Origin: Ophthalmolycus amberensis
Taxonomy: Eukaryota > Chordata > Actinopteri > Perciformes > Zoarcidae
Direction: 5' to 3'
Assembly: GCA_024529925.1 (NCBI GenBank)
Contig: JAFEUB010001068.1
Coordinates: 490,001-554,000 of the forward strand
DNA: 64,000 nucleotides
Positions within the stretch are counted from its first letter, which is position 1. Each line of letters begins with the position of its first letter. The position numbers were made by a program, and so were the translations under genes. Under the pieces are notes generated by a model. That model saw nothing but the letters and a program-made list of their open reading frames with translations, did not search any database and was not told where the DNA came from. Positions 13,726 through 25,952 of the stretch are shown piece after piece.

Positions 13726-13732
13726 TGAAGAA

Positions 13733-14230
13733 ATAGACTAAGTGGGCGTAGTCATCGTGACGTCACTCATTGGTTTGTGGACCGCCATTTTGAAGCCTCA
13801 AGTTCGGCGATTTCTTGGATTACGGCTGTCGCCTTGTTATTTTTGCAGCCAATGAATGGAAGTTACCATATTTAGAATGAAGAGGAGTGATGCAGAAACA
13901 CCGTATACGTCTCTAGTGGTAGAGACCTGTCAATCACAGTAAGCCCCGCCCTAAACCATCCCCTGCTTTATGGTCTGTGTGACTCTAAATGGACCATAAT
14001 GTACAAAATGAACATCATGCTGTATTGAAGAAGACTTGAAACTAGAGATTGAGACCATAAACTCATGTTTGCAATGTTTACTGAGGGAATAAATCAAGAG
14101 AGAAGTAGAGTCATTTTCTCATAGACTTCTATACAACCAGAGGAGTCGCCCCCTGCTGGTCAGTAGACAGAATGCAAGATTTAAAACACTTCCACATTGG
14201 CTTCAGCCTTCAGAACCGGAAGTTGCCTTC
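13733..14230 (+). repeat. Interspersed repeat family I, copy 3 (longest)
   Basis: Begins TAGACTAAGTGGGCGTAG and includes ATTGGTTTGTGGACCGCCA, an internal section absent from copy 2, the ACTTGAAACTAGAGATTGAG block and GAGTCGCCCCCTGCTGG, ending ACCGGAAGTTGCC. This is the most complete copy in the window. Confidence 0.8.
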
Positions 14231-14539
14231 TGGAGAAATGGAAAGTAACACAAAATAGAAAAGGAAATATTATAATGACACAAAATAAAATGAAACCTAA
14301 CTTAAGGAGCAGGATGAGAAACAACAAAAAACAACACACAAAGCAGCTTCGAGCACAAAGTTCTGACGTCGTTCTTTACGTTGTCAGATGTCGATGGCCT
14401 CCGAGCACCAGTGTCAGAAGCACACATTAAAAGTTCATGTCAACAGAGGATGGTGTTCAGCACTGCTGCAGGCATTTGTCCCATGCTGTTCTCTGAGAAT
14501 GCTTTCAACGCACCACACGATAAACAAACTGCTACTGCA

Positions 14540-14700
14540 TGTGTGTGTGTGTGTGTGTCTGTGTGTGTGTGCAAATGGGACATTTGTTCTAGAGCTTGTT
14601 TGTGTCTGGCACTCTCACACCTGAGCCTTACAACCAAACAACTGTCCACCACGGCAAATGCAATACAGGAAAGCGTGTGTTTGTGTGTGCGTATGAGCGA

Positions 14701-14742
<42 letters not shown>

Positions 14743-14750
14743 ATGAGCGA

Positions 14751-14793
<43 letters not shown>

Positions 14794-14796
14794 CGT
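14540..14796. repeat. (TG)n cluster with 50-bp tandem duplication
   Basis: (TG)n at 14540-14572, then two copies of GCGTATGAGCGAGTATATG plus (TG)n with a 50-bp period (starting 14689 and 14739). The duplicated anchor inside a microsatellite points to recent unequal exchange or slippage. Confidence 0.95.
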
Positions 14797-15436
14797 GCTG
14801 GCATCTTTCCACTTCTGAGTTTAAATATGTCGCCGGAATATTGTTAGCCACATTGTACAACACTGTGCAGGTTAGACAGGGCGCAGACAGAAACATTACA
14901 GCAGCACTCAGACATGAGTCACCCGGACTTCGGTAAATGTGCGATAAATAAATACTGAAGTGAATGAATGATGTTTTTCTGAGGTATATGGGAGACAAAG
15001 GTTATGAGAGAGGCTGACTCATCAGGGCACACAACCGTTTTGTCCCCCGTGTTTCTCCCCTGGCTCGACATGCTGCCTGGTCTTAAATTAGAGTTTGAAC
15101 CGCCCTGAGGTGAGCTGCGTTTCTATAGAGATGCATCCTTCCTGCGCCAGTCACCTGAGAGATGTATGCAGATTAGAATAATTTGGGGATCATACTGATC
15201 GGAAGCAGCACCTCAGCACCAACGAGGTCTCTTAACATGTCCATCCATTTTCAGATGCCAGATGGAGTGTTTTAATTGGCCGATCAAAACTGTTTTCCAG
15301 TGAGCCGGGGCAACTGTTGTCAAGACAACAAATTGTTCTATTTCACTTTTGATGGTTTGGTGAGCTGCCACGAAGACCGTCGAGGGTGTGGTGAATCGTC
15401 CACCGCTCATCAGATTTCTATTCTCTATTATTTCTA

Positions 15437-15438
<2 letters not shown>

Positions 15439-15491
<53 letters not shown>

Positions 15492-15603
15492 CTTCACAGT
15501 GTATGGCCAGGGCTGGTATTGGACTGGTATGCTATTGATTGTTCTCCTATTGCTACAGTCCATTGAACTTTTTCCACTCTCTCAAAGGTTATTGGCATTG
15601 CAA

Positions 15604-15648
<45 letters not shown>
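15439..15648. repeat. Two (CA)n tracts
   Basis: (CA)n at 15439-15489 and 15605-15648, same orientation, 115 bp apart. Confidence 0.97.
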
Positions 15649-15650
<2 letters not shown>

Positions 15651-16084
15651 AAATGACTATTGCATCGGAGGCCTATAGCTTCCCATTTTTGCTCCCTTTC
15701 CAACTCAATTACAGCTTTTCCCGGCGAATCATTTTCACTCCCAGGGACACCAACACATCCCCCTCTGGGCTACGTTGAGTTGGAGACAGAGTGCCTGGGC
15801 CTCATAGTGATGACAGTGTAATCCCGCTGCTTTGCAATATTGCTTCGTGTTGCGTCGTTCTGTCACTTTACAGAAAGGAAACTTGCTTTTCTTAATAAAA
15901 AAGCAGAATAATTCTAGCGTGATTTGAGTTGAGGTCAAATCCTGAATTAGGCTGTTCATATACACCATTCGTAGCTCCAACTATGAAAAGTAATGCATTG
16001 TAATCCGTATATATCCCACAAAATTCATATATATATATTTCTGTTGTTGTACGTAATTGCAAACAAGGCTGAACGCTGCGTAGG

Positions 16085-16345
16085 GAGGACGACGGGGTGA
16101 ATAAAACACTGGACTTTTGTCCAGGAGACCGCTGTTCGTGTCACAACTTACCTGCTTATAGGTAACGTCACTTCTGTCGTTATTTTAACCAAAACCACAA
16201 TCTTTTCCTGAGCCTAACGATGTACTTTTGTTGCCTGAACCTAACTAGCTTGTTTCCTGTGAAAGTATTTGAAAGTTTGTGAAACTGTGAAAGTTTTATG
16301 CATCTAACGAGCTGGAATTGACATTGTTGCTGAGCATTCATAGGA
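16085..16345 (+). repeat. Interspersed repeat family II, copy 2 with tRNA-like head
   Basis: The head TTTTGTCCAGGAGACCGCTG then TTCGTGTCACAACTTACC resembles a decayed tRNA-derived SINE head with a GTTCG B-box core. It continues with TTTTGTTGCCTGAACCTAAC and GAGCTGGAATTGACATTG as in the other copies. Confidence 0.6.
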
Positions 16346-17442
16346 AAACACAGGAAATAAGGACTAACATTTATCAAGATATCTATAAGAACAGTTGTTG
16401 GAGGACAAGTTGCCTGAATACCCCTTACTGTTTCACATCATTAGATAGTTTGATAGTTTTTCTTGTCACATTAAATCAGATTTGTTTATGTTCTTATCTT
16501 ATCTTTCTGGGACAGATTTCTCCATATCCTCTGGTACATTTCAAATCACCAGAGCACAATCCTTCACCATGACACCCGATCCCAGCATAGGTTGGCTTTA
16601 AAAGTTACTCTCACCTGTTCGGAACCTTGTGACATCACACCTGTACATGACTGCAGCTAGGTGAGAAGTTAAAACACTGGTGGTCAGCAGAGAAAAGATA
16701 TTCAGGGCGTGTTACCTTATATTTTACTGTCTGTGATTGTTAATAATAATTAGTGTTTGTGTGTCAGTTGATAGCAGTGTGTAACTGAATTGTCTTCTTG
16801 AGACGTTTATGTGTAATTTGATCAGAATAAATTCCGCTGCTTGCCGCACTCCTAACCGTGACAAGAGCCTTGAGTTTGAGAAAACTGCCATCAAAATGTG
16901 AGCTTCATTACTACTGACTCTGGCACGCAATCATCTTCAACTGAAGCGTATCCAATCAGCTGGATTGCCATCAAGCTGGGCTGACAAACACATACACACA
17001 GTGACACACGCACGCACACAGTCTCCCACGCTGTTACAACTCAGATCAGACTTCGTGTTTGCTCTCAGTCTGACGGCTGGAATGAACATGCGTTAATGCC
17101 CCTTCAGACTCAATAACATACATGTCTTTCTCCATTCAACGCCTGTTGGGACAATTTTCTACAAGCTCTGCTTATCTGCCAGTCGCCTCGTCTTTCACCG
17201 TCCCTCCGTCTTCCTCGCTCCCCGGTTCCCTCTCCACGTCTATTTGTTTTCTCCCTCAGACGTGTGAATCGTTCAATTGAGTCATCCCCTATTTATTTAT
17301 TCCTCACACAGCCTCTTCATCTTTTCTCCCTTCGTCCTCTCCTCCTGTATCGTTATATATTAGTGTATGAGTTAGTGCATTGCCCCTTTGCGATGGAAGT
17401 AATATGTCCTGGTCATCCCTGGTTGAAGCTGACATATTTATC

Positions 17443-18964
17443 TGTGTGTGTGTGTGTGTGTGTGTGTGAGTGCTTGGGCCTCCACCACGTGTTGACGTGA
17501 ACAGACCTTTAAACACGTCACCGTGCACGACAACAGCATGTTGCCCAGCCGATTGGTCCCTTTGGTGGGATGTGCAGAGCAGGCGTTCAGGGCTGAATTA
17601 GTATATTTTTGGGAAATTGCAGCATTTGGGGAATAAAGCATATTTCATGTTTTGCACCAGAGGGAGAGAGCAGAAATAGGTTGGGCCCGGGCCTCTTTGC
17701 AGGCTGTTATGGGTTCACCAGAGCTAAAACTGGACTGAGTAATTTAGTACTGAAGCTGATACCAGGCTATTCGTTCCTAACTCACCTCCTGGGTGCAACA
17801 GAATTGTTCCTGAGATTCGCAGAATAATCAGGCTGAGTTGCCAATTTGTAGTACTTAATTCATCCAGCCTCACATGGTGTTCATGTAAACTAATTACTGG
17901 TTGGGAGGGTGGTTGTATGGTTTTGTTACGCCCCAACCAACCAGTGGTGGTTGCCAGGAGTAGTTTCATGAGGATTGAAGGAATGTAAAACAGTTTAAAG
18001 CAACATTAGCTGTCATTGTTCACTGCCATGTTGTCTCTGCTTTGGTCTCCACCAACTCCTGAAAAACACATCTGACTCTTAAGCTGCTAAATGCTCCGCT
18101 ATGTTCACCAGTTACTGTCTGTTGTAAGTCAACTTACAATGACTTTGCATTTTTGTGGCAATTTTTCTTCTTCTTTTTTTTAATGGATACAGCCATTCTT
18201 CTGGCTCAGGCACAGAAAGTTCAAGTCCCTATTGTTAACCCCGCCTACAAAGCTCTGATTGGCCGGTTTGTTTTACAGCTCGTTTCAGCTGACAGCTAAC
18301 AAAGAGCACAACACCAGCACTTTTTCAATCTTGAAAGAAATTGTAGAGTTGAGCAGCAATTCAGAGGTTTGAAACCTGCCAACAAAAACGTCAACAGAAG
18401 TCCATATTTTATGCATCACACCGTCTCTCTATTCTTTGTTATTCTTAACACAACAAGGACATCGTTATTTCAACACACTGCACACTCTAATTTGACTGAC
18501 ATGTCAACACTCAGATAAGCATCACACTCTCTGTGGCAGGCAAAATGGCTGTTATTCGGAGCAAATGGCAAATAAGCCACTTAATCTGTATTCTGAATGC
18601 ATCTCATTGATTCCAGGGATTTGACTTATTCGCTGAAAGAAACACCCGGAGTTACTTCCACATAACCTCCAACACCTCAATAGTCTCCCACAATGGATGC
18701 CTGCCTGAGGTAGATGAGCTGGCAGAGACCTGAGCAACCGGGAGCGGTTAGAATGAACCTACGAGTTGCCTGTTTCGCTGGCGTGAACAGTGTTTATTTT
18801 GATTCTTTCAGTTTCCAAATGTGTTGGCTCGCCTGGCGAGTCACACCTCTCACTGGCATCCACTGGAAACTCCATTATCTGCTTCATTTGCTTCCCTAAC
18901 AGAGGGATAAAATCTCATCTGCCTCAGTCAGAGGCGAGACACAACGTTGCAACTCTGTGGAGAG

Positions 18965-19005
<41 letters not shown>
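17443..19005. repeat. Two (TG)n tracts
   Basis: (TG)n at 17443-17468 and an interrupted (TG)n at 18964-19005. The sequence between holds no recognisable gene. Confidence 0.9.
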
Positions 19006-20784
19006 TGGTGTCCAGCAGGGTACCAGCCAAAATACACCCACAGCTTGTGTCACAAGTTTGTATACTCGTGATGTGTGTGTCTTTGTTGATGCAGTCAGTG
19101 ATTTACAGAGCTACTCGTGAGTGACATCAGTGATCTGGGGATAGTTAAACTTCCGGTCTAAGGCTGGTTTACACCAACAAGGATTCATTTGATCATTTCA
19201 TCAAGATTAGTTCTAGTTGAGCTAAACCAGGTTTTGAGCTCTAGAGCATTGTTGCACAATTTAAAACTAATCTCGGTTTAGTAAATCAAATTTAAAACAA
19301 TAATATAATATAATATAATATAGACTGCTATATATAGACACTCTAACTTCTGTTTCACTTGGACGTAAAGTGAGCGAGTGAAGTGGAACACGTCTAGTTC
19401 AATTACAGTCCGTCCAAAGTGACCCCCTGCCATCAGCGGAAAATGTCATCACAGGTGATGCTGCAAAAACACGAGCACCTTTGTGTGATCTTCTGCCCCA
19501 AACACCTGCCTGCATCCATCCTGCAGCAGTTAACCTGGTGAAACCGTGTGTGCACGTGTCGAAGCGAAGACAAGCGCTTGCTCATGACACAAATGGCTTG
19601 AAAAAAAAAAGTCCTCACCTAAAATAATCCAGAGTCATCTCTGAAGGGATCCATTTGTGTCACTGCACAATTTCAAAAGTCCTTTGTGGAAATGGAACAC
19701 TTAACGTTGGCTCTTCTCTGGAATGTCCTGTGTCCCACTAATGTCCTTTACTGCTCTTCCTCTAAGCTCTTGGCTCTCCTACAGTGACTCACGCTTGTCA
19801 CAGGAATACAGTCCAAAATATTTGTACAGTTTTGGAGTGTCCTGGGGTTCGGTTGCCCCTCTCTGCATGACTCACTCGACATAAAGCGTGACAGGATGAT
19901 AGTGCAGCCTCTAAACTGTCCCCTGTCCACTCTCTCTGCAATTTGGAGGAGGATTTGTGGCCGCTTGGCTCGGCTGCGTCCTGGTGTCAAAGTGCTGAAA
20001 GCTGTCAGACAGGGCTATGAGTCAGGGATGGCGTCATGAAGGCACTGCAGTGGTCTTCAGCCATGTGAATACGTGTGCGGACCGGTGAGGAGCCGGTGTA
20101 ATGGACCGTTTTATGCCCAAAATATCGGTGATGCTATCAGAGGCTTTACTTCCACAAGGTGATTATGAAGGATAGATTGATACGAGTCATGAGCCACTTC
20201 TGGTTTCCTAGTTCCACGGTGATACAAAGCTGCATCATCTGCTACATTTGTGTTTGAACTTCAGTAAAAACTAAATGCATGTCATTTGTCTGGACCCCAA
20301 ACAGGAAAGGGTCTAGTATGGAACCTTGGGGCACACGGATGTTATCCTTCAGGGTCAGAAAAGCAATCCTCAAGATATGTAACGAGATATCTAAAGCTTA
20401 GCGACTAAAATGTCATGTTTGACAAAAGGAGAGCACTGCCCCAACCAAAGCAAAGCACCCTCATCGACCTTTGACTGACGACATTACAAACAAATAGCTC
20501 ACCTTACAAGCAAAATATCGCTTCCACCATCATTTTAAGTGGAATACATTTTTGAAAATAGGACTAAATGGCTTGCTAAGAAAATGTATTGTCGTGTATA
20601 TATGTGTGTGAATGTTTTATATTGTATATTTTAACACTTAAAGCCACATTAAGACAGTACAGCTCTGCTCTGCATGTGTTACTCTGCAGGTAATTCCTTG
20701 TGTGCATCGCTCCTCAGAGACCTGTGCTGTAGCAACAACACAGGGGCATCACTGCTGTTGCTGTGGTTTGTCTGGCACATCCTC

Positions 20785-21060
<276 letters not shown>

Positions 21061-21077
21061 TCCCCCCAGAGAGGATC

Positions 21078-21239
21078 ATGGGGAAACACAACAGCAAGCT
21101 GGCTCCGGAGGTTCTGGACGACCTGACCAAGAGCACCGAATTCAACGAAGTAGAGCTGAAGCAGTGGTACAAAGGCTTCCTCAAAGACTGTCCCTCTGGC
21201 ATCCTCAACCTGGACGAGTTTCAGCAGCTCTATGTTAAG
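21078..21239 (+). CDS. hpcal4: hpcal4 coding exon 1
   Basis: Codons 1-54, from the ATG in the context GAGGATCATGG to LYVK. The exon probably begins at 21070, after a CCCCCCAG acceptor (AG at 21068-21069), which leaves 8 nt of 5' UTR in it. The donor GTGAGG begins at 21240. It carries the N-myristoyl glycine and the inactive first EF hand. Just upstream the acceptor merges with a 274-bp (CT)n tract. Confidence 0.95.
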
Positions 21240-22743
21240 GTGAGGGCAGCAGAGAGGCATGAAGAGAGGCATGAAGTCACAAGTAGGGCTGGGGTCTTTA
21301 CACAGTGCGGGGTAACACTGTGTTATTGCCTGCAGTGAAAATTGTTCCAATTCTTTCCATTGTTATATAAAATGAAAAGAAGTTACCTTTGAAATGACTC
21401 GGAGCCTAGTTGGGTTGTTACATAGAAAGCTTACGTTGTTGCGGGTCAGAGCGACTCTTTTAAGGCCTGAAACTCCCTCAGAACACGCCGGAGCCTTTGA
21501 GGCGGCTCAGCGCCAGAGAGAGGCTGGCTCGTTTGTCATTGATGCACAAGGGTCAAAGATATTCTTAATCAGTTTTTCTTCCCCTCTCTGTCACGTGCAT
21601 GTGGCTTACATCAGGTATTAATCTGTCGAAACTAAATGAGGCAATTTCTCAAAAGTTGTTGAAGGACATCGGGCAGCAAACTCTCCTGGCCCCACATAAG
21701 CGGCAGGAAATGGATGGATTGAGTTCCAACTGCATTAAGAGTTCAGATGCATTTTGTGCACAAGAAGACTCTAATTGGCCCTTTCGCTAAGCCCCGCCCC
21801 CCTCTGCTACTCCGCAAAGCTGTCAGAACTACCAAGAAGAAAACAATGTCCAAATGTAGAGCAGGATAGACGCGTCACTTGTCAAGCTGCTGGTGTAAAT
21901 ACAAGGCGCTGCAAAGAATTCCAAAAATATGCTGACCTCAGGAAAAACGCTTTGAATAGAAAACTCTGCCGGTGACTTGTGCAATATCTGGAACGTACCG
22001 TGGGGGGGGGGGGGGGGGGGGGGGCACTCACGGCTCAGTGTGGCCTGAAGCTGATCCAGCAGATATTGATATTTAGTCTATAGTTTGGGTCAGACACTGA
22101 AAAAACCTTGGCCATAATGCATTAATGCCATAATGCATTTCAATAGCATCTTTCATGAAGCACAATGTAACTGTCACCTTATTTTCCTTTGCTCTCCAGT
22201 TTTTCCCATATGGTGATGCCTCAAAGTTCGCCCAGCATGCATTTCGGACATTTGACAAGAACGGTGACGGCACGATCGACTTCAGGGAGTTCATCTGCGC
22301 CTTGTCCATCACCTCCAGGGGAAGCTTTGAGCAGAAACTCAACTGGGCCTTCAACATGTATGATCTGGACGGGGATGGAAAGATCACACGCATGGAGATG
22401 CTGGAGATCATCGAGGTATGTGTGCGTGAGGAGGGAGCAAGTGTACTTTTATTAAGGAATCAGATTGTGAGGTTTTACTGGTTCTTATCTGAAATGTGTT
22501 TGAAGACAATGTCTCACTTTCTCTCCCCCCCCCCCCTCTCTGCAGGCCATCTACAAGATGGTCGGCACTGTGATCATGATGCGTATGAACGAGGACGGGC
22601 TGACCCCGCAGCAGCGCGTGGACAAGATCTTCTCCAAGATGGACAAGGACCACAACGATGAGATCTCCCTGGAAGAGTTCAAAGAGGCCGCCAAGTCCGA
22701 CCCCTCCATCGTCCTACTGCTGCAGTGTGACATGCAGAAGTAG
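21078..22743 (+). CDS. hpcal4: Hippocalcin-like protein 4 (visinin-like/VILIP-2), three coding exons
   Basis: This gene encodes a neuronal calcium sensor of the visinin-like group, a small EF-hand protein that in this family binds membranes through an N-terminal myristoyl group when calcium rises. Coding exons 21078-21239, 22200-22415 and 22546-22743 join in phase 0 to 191 codons plus TAG, the usual length of VILIP proteins. Visible features: MGKHNSK myristoylation start; cryptic EF1 loop 36-47 with the C38-P39 that disables it; EF2 loop 73-84 (DKNGDGTIDFRE); EF3 loop 109-120 (DLDGDGKITRME); EF4 loop 159-170 (DKDHNDEISLEE). Ligand positions 1, 3, 5 and 12 of EF2-EF4 are intact. GILNLDEF, MRMN-DGLTPQQRVDKIF and the CDMQK end resemble human HPCAL4, while FNMYDLDGDGKIT is more like VSNL1. 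The same-strand neighbour nt5c1a settles the call, because human HPCAL4 and NT5C1A are adjacent. vsnl1 is the only serious alternative. Confidence 0.95.
22200..22415 (+). CDS. hpcal4: hpcal4 coding exon 2
   Basis: Codons 55-126 (FFPYGD to LEIIE), with EF2 and EF3. The acceptor is GCTCTCCAG ending at 22199 and the donor GTATGTG starts at 22416. At 216 bp it is an exact multiple of three, so both flanking introns are phase 0. Confidence 0.95.
22546..22743 (+). CDS. hpcal4: hpcal4 coding exon 3 (terminal)
   Basis: Codons 127-191 (AIYKMVGT to CDMQK) plus TAG at 22741-22743. It carries EF4. The acceptor is CTCTCTGCAG ending at 22545; its pyrimidine tract contains an uninterrupted run of 12 C at about 22525-22536. 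The preceding intron is only 130 bp. Confidence 0.95.
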   Translation, partial: AIYKMVGTVIMMRMNEDGLTPQQRVDKIFSKMDKDHNDEISLEEFKEAAKSDPSIVLLLQCDMQK

Positions 22744-23737
22744 AGAGAGGGATGGGTGGAGAAACAGAGGGAGGGAGGGGAGGGGAAGAGTTGAACTGAA
22801 ACAAGAGAGGGAAGGAGGATGAGAGAACAGAGGGGGCTCGGGAGGAAAGGGAGGGTTGCAGTTTTGGGAGGAGGAGATAGGGAAGCTTTATTGTTTCCTT
22901 TTTTGTTTTGAAGCAGTGATGACCGCAGTGGTGACGCAGTGGACCTGATTGATGCCATTCTTTTCCTGTAGGCCGTCCCGCCGTGCAGTACGCTCGTGCA
23001 GCACCTCTGCTTCGGTCTAGCTGGGTGTCTTAACTAATCCGATCTGATGATCTGTGAAAAGAGGACATTCCCTCAGCTCCTTTCTAGTTTTTCTCCTTGG
23101 AGGGTTTTCACACTGTGTTACAATATACTGCAGGTGCAAAGGTTCGCCGTCTTTTTAGAAGACGTGCACGTTCATCTTATTTCTCCCCACTGAATGGTTG
23201 GCCAAGATCTTAAAAAGATTGAATTGCAAGTCACCATAGATTTCAATGGTCAGAAAACGTTTTGTTGTGCTCATTAGCTTTCTTTATGGAAGTTAGATGA
23301 TAGGATTGATACCACTATCATATGTCAAACGTTAAGCTACAGCCAGGAGAAGGTTAGCTTAGCATTAAGACTGAAAACGAGCAAACAGCTCGCCAGTCTC
23401 CGTTCAGAGGTAAAGAAATCTGCTCACCAGCACCTCGACAACTCACTTGTTAACATGTGATACACGAAGTGTGAAAACGATAAGTTGCAGTTTTAAAACG
23501 GGGCTTTGTGGAGTCAGTGCTCCCCGGCTTTGAACCCCGGGTGTAACTACAACTTGTCATTTTTACACTTTGGGTTTTTCTTTAAGAGCGTGGCTAACTT
23601 TTTGCCCCGTTTCCAGTCGTTATGCTATGCTAAGCTAAATTCTCCTAACGTTTCCTGGCTCCAGCTTCATATTTAGTGTAACAATATGAGAGTGGTATCG
23701 ACCTTCTCATCAAACGCTTGTCAAAAAAGCAAATAAA
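22744..23737 (+). other. hpcal4: Candidate hpcal4 3' UTR
   Basis: The first 160 bp after the stop are purine-rich, with G runs at 22769-22785 (GGGAGGGAGGGGAGGGG), a four-tract G-quadruplex motif on the sense strand. The first clear AATAAA is at 23732-23737, inside the right arm of a foldback repeat, so the 3' end may be supplied by a transposable element. The true cleavage site is not determined. Confidence 0.4.
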
Positions 23738-23780
23738 CATATTTTCCAAAATGTTGAACAATTAGTTTAATGTCTCACTC
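23250..23780. mobile_element. Long-TIR foldback MITE downstream of hpcal4
   Basis: Two arms in opposite orientation share the same consensus. The left arm (about 23273-23388) contains TTGATACCACTATCATA and AAGGTTAGCTTAGCATTAAG. The right arm (about 23602-23755) contains the reverse complements, for example TATGAGAGTGGTATCGACC and ATGCTATGCTAAGCTAA. The loop between them holds unrelated sequence. The arms match the motif order of a repeat common in fish genomes. No transposase is present. Related single-arm copies are at 2819-2885 and 44955-45262. Confidence 0.7.
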
Positions 23781-23960
23781 TAGTGTAACCAGATGCTAAT
23801 GTGGAAACACAGCTGGTGTTTGGTTGCAGTGCACCATGGGATAGTTTAAAAAAAGGAATGGCATTAAACCAACAAAGGGCCTGTTGTTTGGTCCACACGG
23901 TCCAGCTAGAGTTAAAAATGGTTTGTTGACAGAGAGAGAATTATGTAAATGACCAGAGGC

Positions 23961-23962
<2 letters not shown>

Positions 23963-24015
<53 letters not shown>
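23963..24015. repeat. (TG)n tract
   Basis: 53 bp of pure (TG)n, about 180 bp beyond the foldback element downstream of hpcal4. Confidence 0.97.
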
Positions 24016-24018
<3 letters not shown>

Positions 24019-25638
24019 GGTGCCCACATGTTTGTGAGTATGTGTGTGTGGACATTTCACGGGCGAAAAATACACTTTGTGAACCCAGATCAAACTGGCC
24101 TCTCTGCTTGTGTCTGTGTTTGCGTTCACTTAATCCATCAACAGCCAAGTCCACAACCAGTTGCATGGCGCCTGAAGAAGAGATGACAGCCCGGTGTCTG
24201 TCCACACGCGCTCCCCATGCGAGTGTGAGGCGGGCAGGTGACGGATGCCTCAGGCGGCTGCCTCCAGCAGCATGGTGAGGCATACTGATGTGCTGCTCAG
24301 TGGCTTCTGGCTGCGCCGAAATCAATATCTTATCAAAATGATGACATTCTTTTTATACAAAGGCCATGTAATTAGGTTAGAGTAGAGCCGGCCCCTTCGC
24401 TTAATGTTCTCTTTATGGCTCTCTTTGGGATTAGCTTTATTTTAATGCCAGTTCAACAGGAAATGAACAGTTGACATTTAACTTCACATTACTAATCGTA
24501 TGTAATAATTGTTAAATTAAGAAGACGAATGACATGAAATCACTGCATCAGCTTGTCGTAGTTAAAGCCTGCGTGTAGATTTTAATGTGATTATCTTCAC
24601 GTTTCTGCTGCCATTAGTTTTTGCTGATGTGTTGTTTTCCGTGGAGTGCATTTCTATCCCCAATTATAACACTTGGAGAAACCAAAGTCAGAAATTTGTA
24701 AACATTACACACTGCGGCTTTAAAGCCCCATAACACTTCATCTTAAGCATTTCTTTACATACTTTTTACTACTAAATCGGCTAAAATCAAGGTTCAAGTT
24801 TGGAAAATAACATCGTGAGTTCTTATTTATTAAGAGTTCAACATCCAAATTCTCAGCTAACCTGCTTCACCAGGACTGTGTCAGCATTGTTGCACTTTCA
24901 GTTCTCAAAGTCTTTGGGTTTTTAATGTTTTTTTTTGGTTAGGTGCTTGAAATAAGGTCTGTGGTTAACGCAAGCTTAAGAGATTTTATGGTTTTGTTCC
25001 ACGACATAAAATACGTCAGTACTTACCCACTCTTGAATTTTGTGAAGCGTCTTCAAAGAGGCGGTTGCTAACAAGTGGCTAACGTTAGGTTTTTACTCTC
25101 ACATTTACTCTTCACTAATCATAAAAGTGTTCATTTGTGAAGATCATCTTGCTGAACAAACGCGTGAAAGAAATAATTGTTTGCCGCACAGCTCATTTTC
25201 TGCAATGATCCAAAAGCCAATGATGAAACGACAGCAATGTCTCTGTTGAAATAACCAAAACGTGGACAAATAATCGTGTTGATGCAGAACTCAAACGCTC
25301 GATGTAAGAAGCTGATTGATCAAATGTTTTCGATGCCTTTAATGTATCAGAGATGCAACCGGTCTCATGAACGACGACCAAAACGATTTTATAACAATGC
25401 GATAACTTGTTCTTTTGAGTTGTTTCATCATTGGATTGAATTAATTTGTTGTTGTAGATCACAGATTATTAATGAACAAAAAATAGAAAAAAGAAAGAAA
25501 AAAACAAGTTCGTATTAGTTTTGGTAATTATTTAATTAACATGTTTACGTGACATTTAAGCAGAACCAGAAAAAGGGAAAACATAAAGAAACATATTAAA
25601 CCTGATCTCCCGAAGGAGCCACTAGAACAACGTGGAGC

Positions 25639-25666
25639 GGGGGGGGGGGGGGGGGGGGGGGGGGGG
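25639..25666. repeat. Poly(G) of 28
   Basis: Uninterrupted run of about 28 G on the + strand. It is one of several long G/C homopolymers here (also 22002-22024, 39498-39512, 50054-50068, 55519-55531, and poly(C) 58480-58497). Lengths may be affected by sequencing. Confidence 0.9.
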
Positions 25667-25916
25667 ATCAGGACAGTAACAGAAACGGTATTTCACAGAA
25701 AGGCCAAACCTGCCTCCGCGATTCAATATTGTTTCACATGAAAAGCTGATGTGGATGTCTCCCCTCTTCCTCTCTGTCCTGCTCTCCCCCCCCTTTTTGT
25801 CTTCTTCCTCCCTGAATGTCAGAGAGGAAGCGCTTTGATAGTATGGGTGGAGGGAGAGCAACTTCTAAAAAATCAATTTGAAAAAGAGCAAAAGGTTGAA
25901 GAGGAAGCCTTGGGTG

Positions 25917-25920
<4 letters not shown>

Positions 25921-25952
<32 letters not shown>

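Noticed and set aside
21078..22743. Assignment as vsnl1 (VILIP-1)
   Set aside because: The protein is close to VSNL1, but several diagnostic segments (GILNLDEF, MRMN, LTPQQRVDKIF, CDMQK) and linkage to nt5c1a favour hpcal4. A phylogeny would settle it; placement with VSNL1 would overturn the call.
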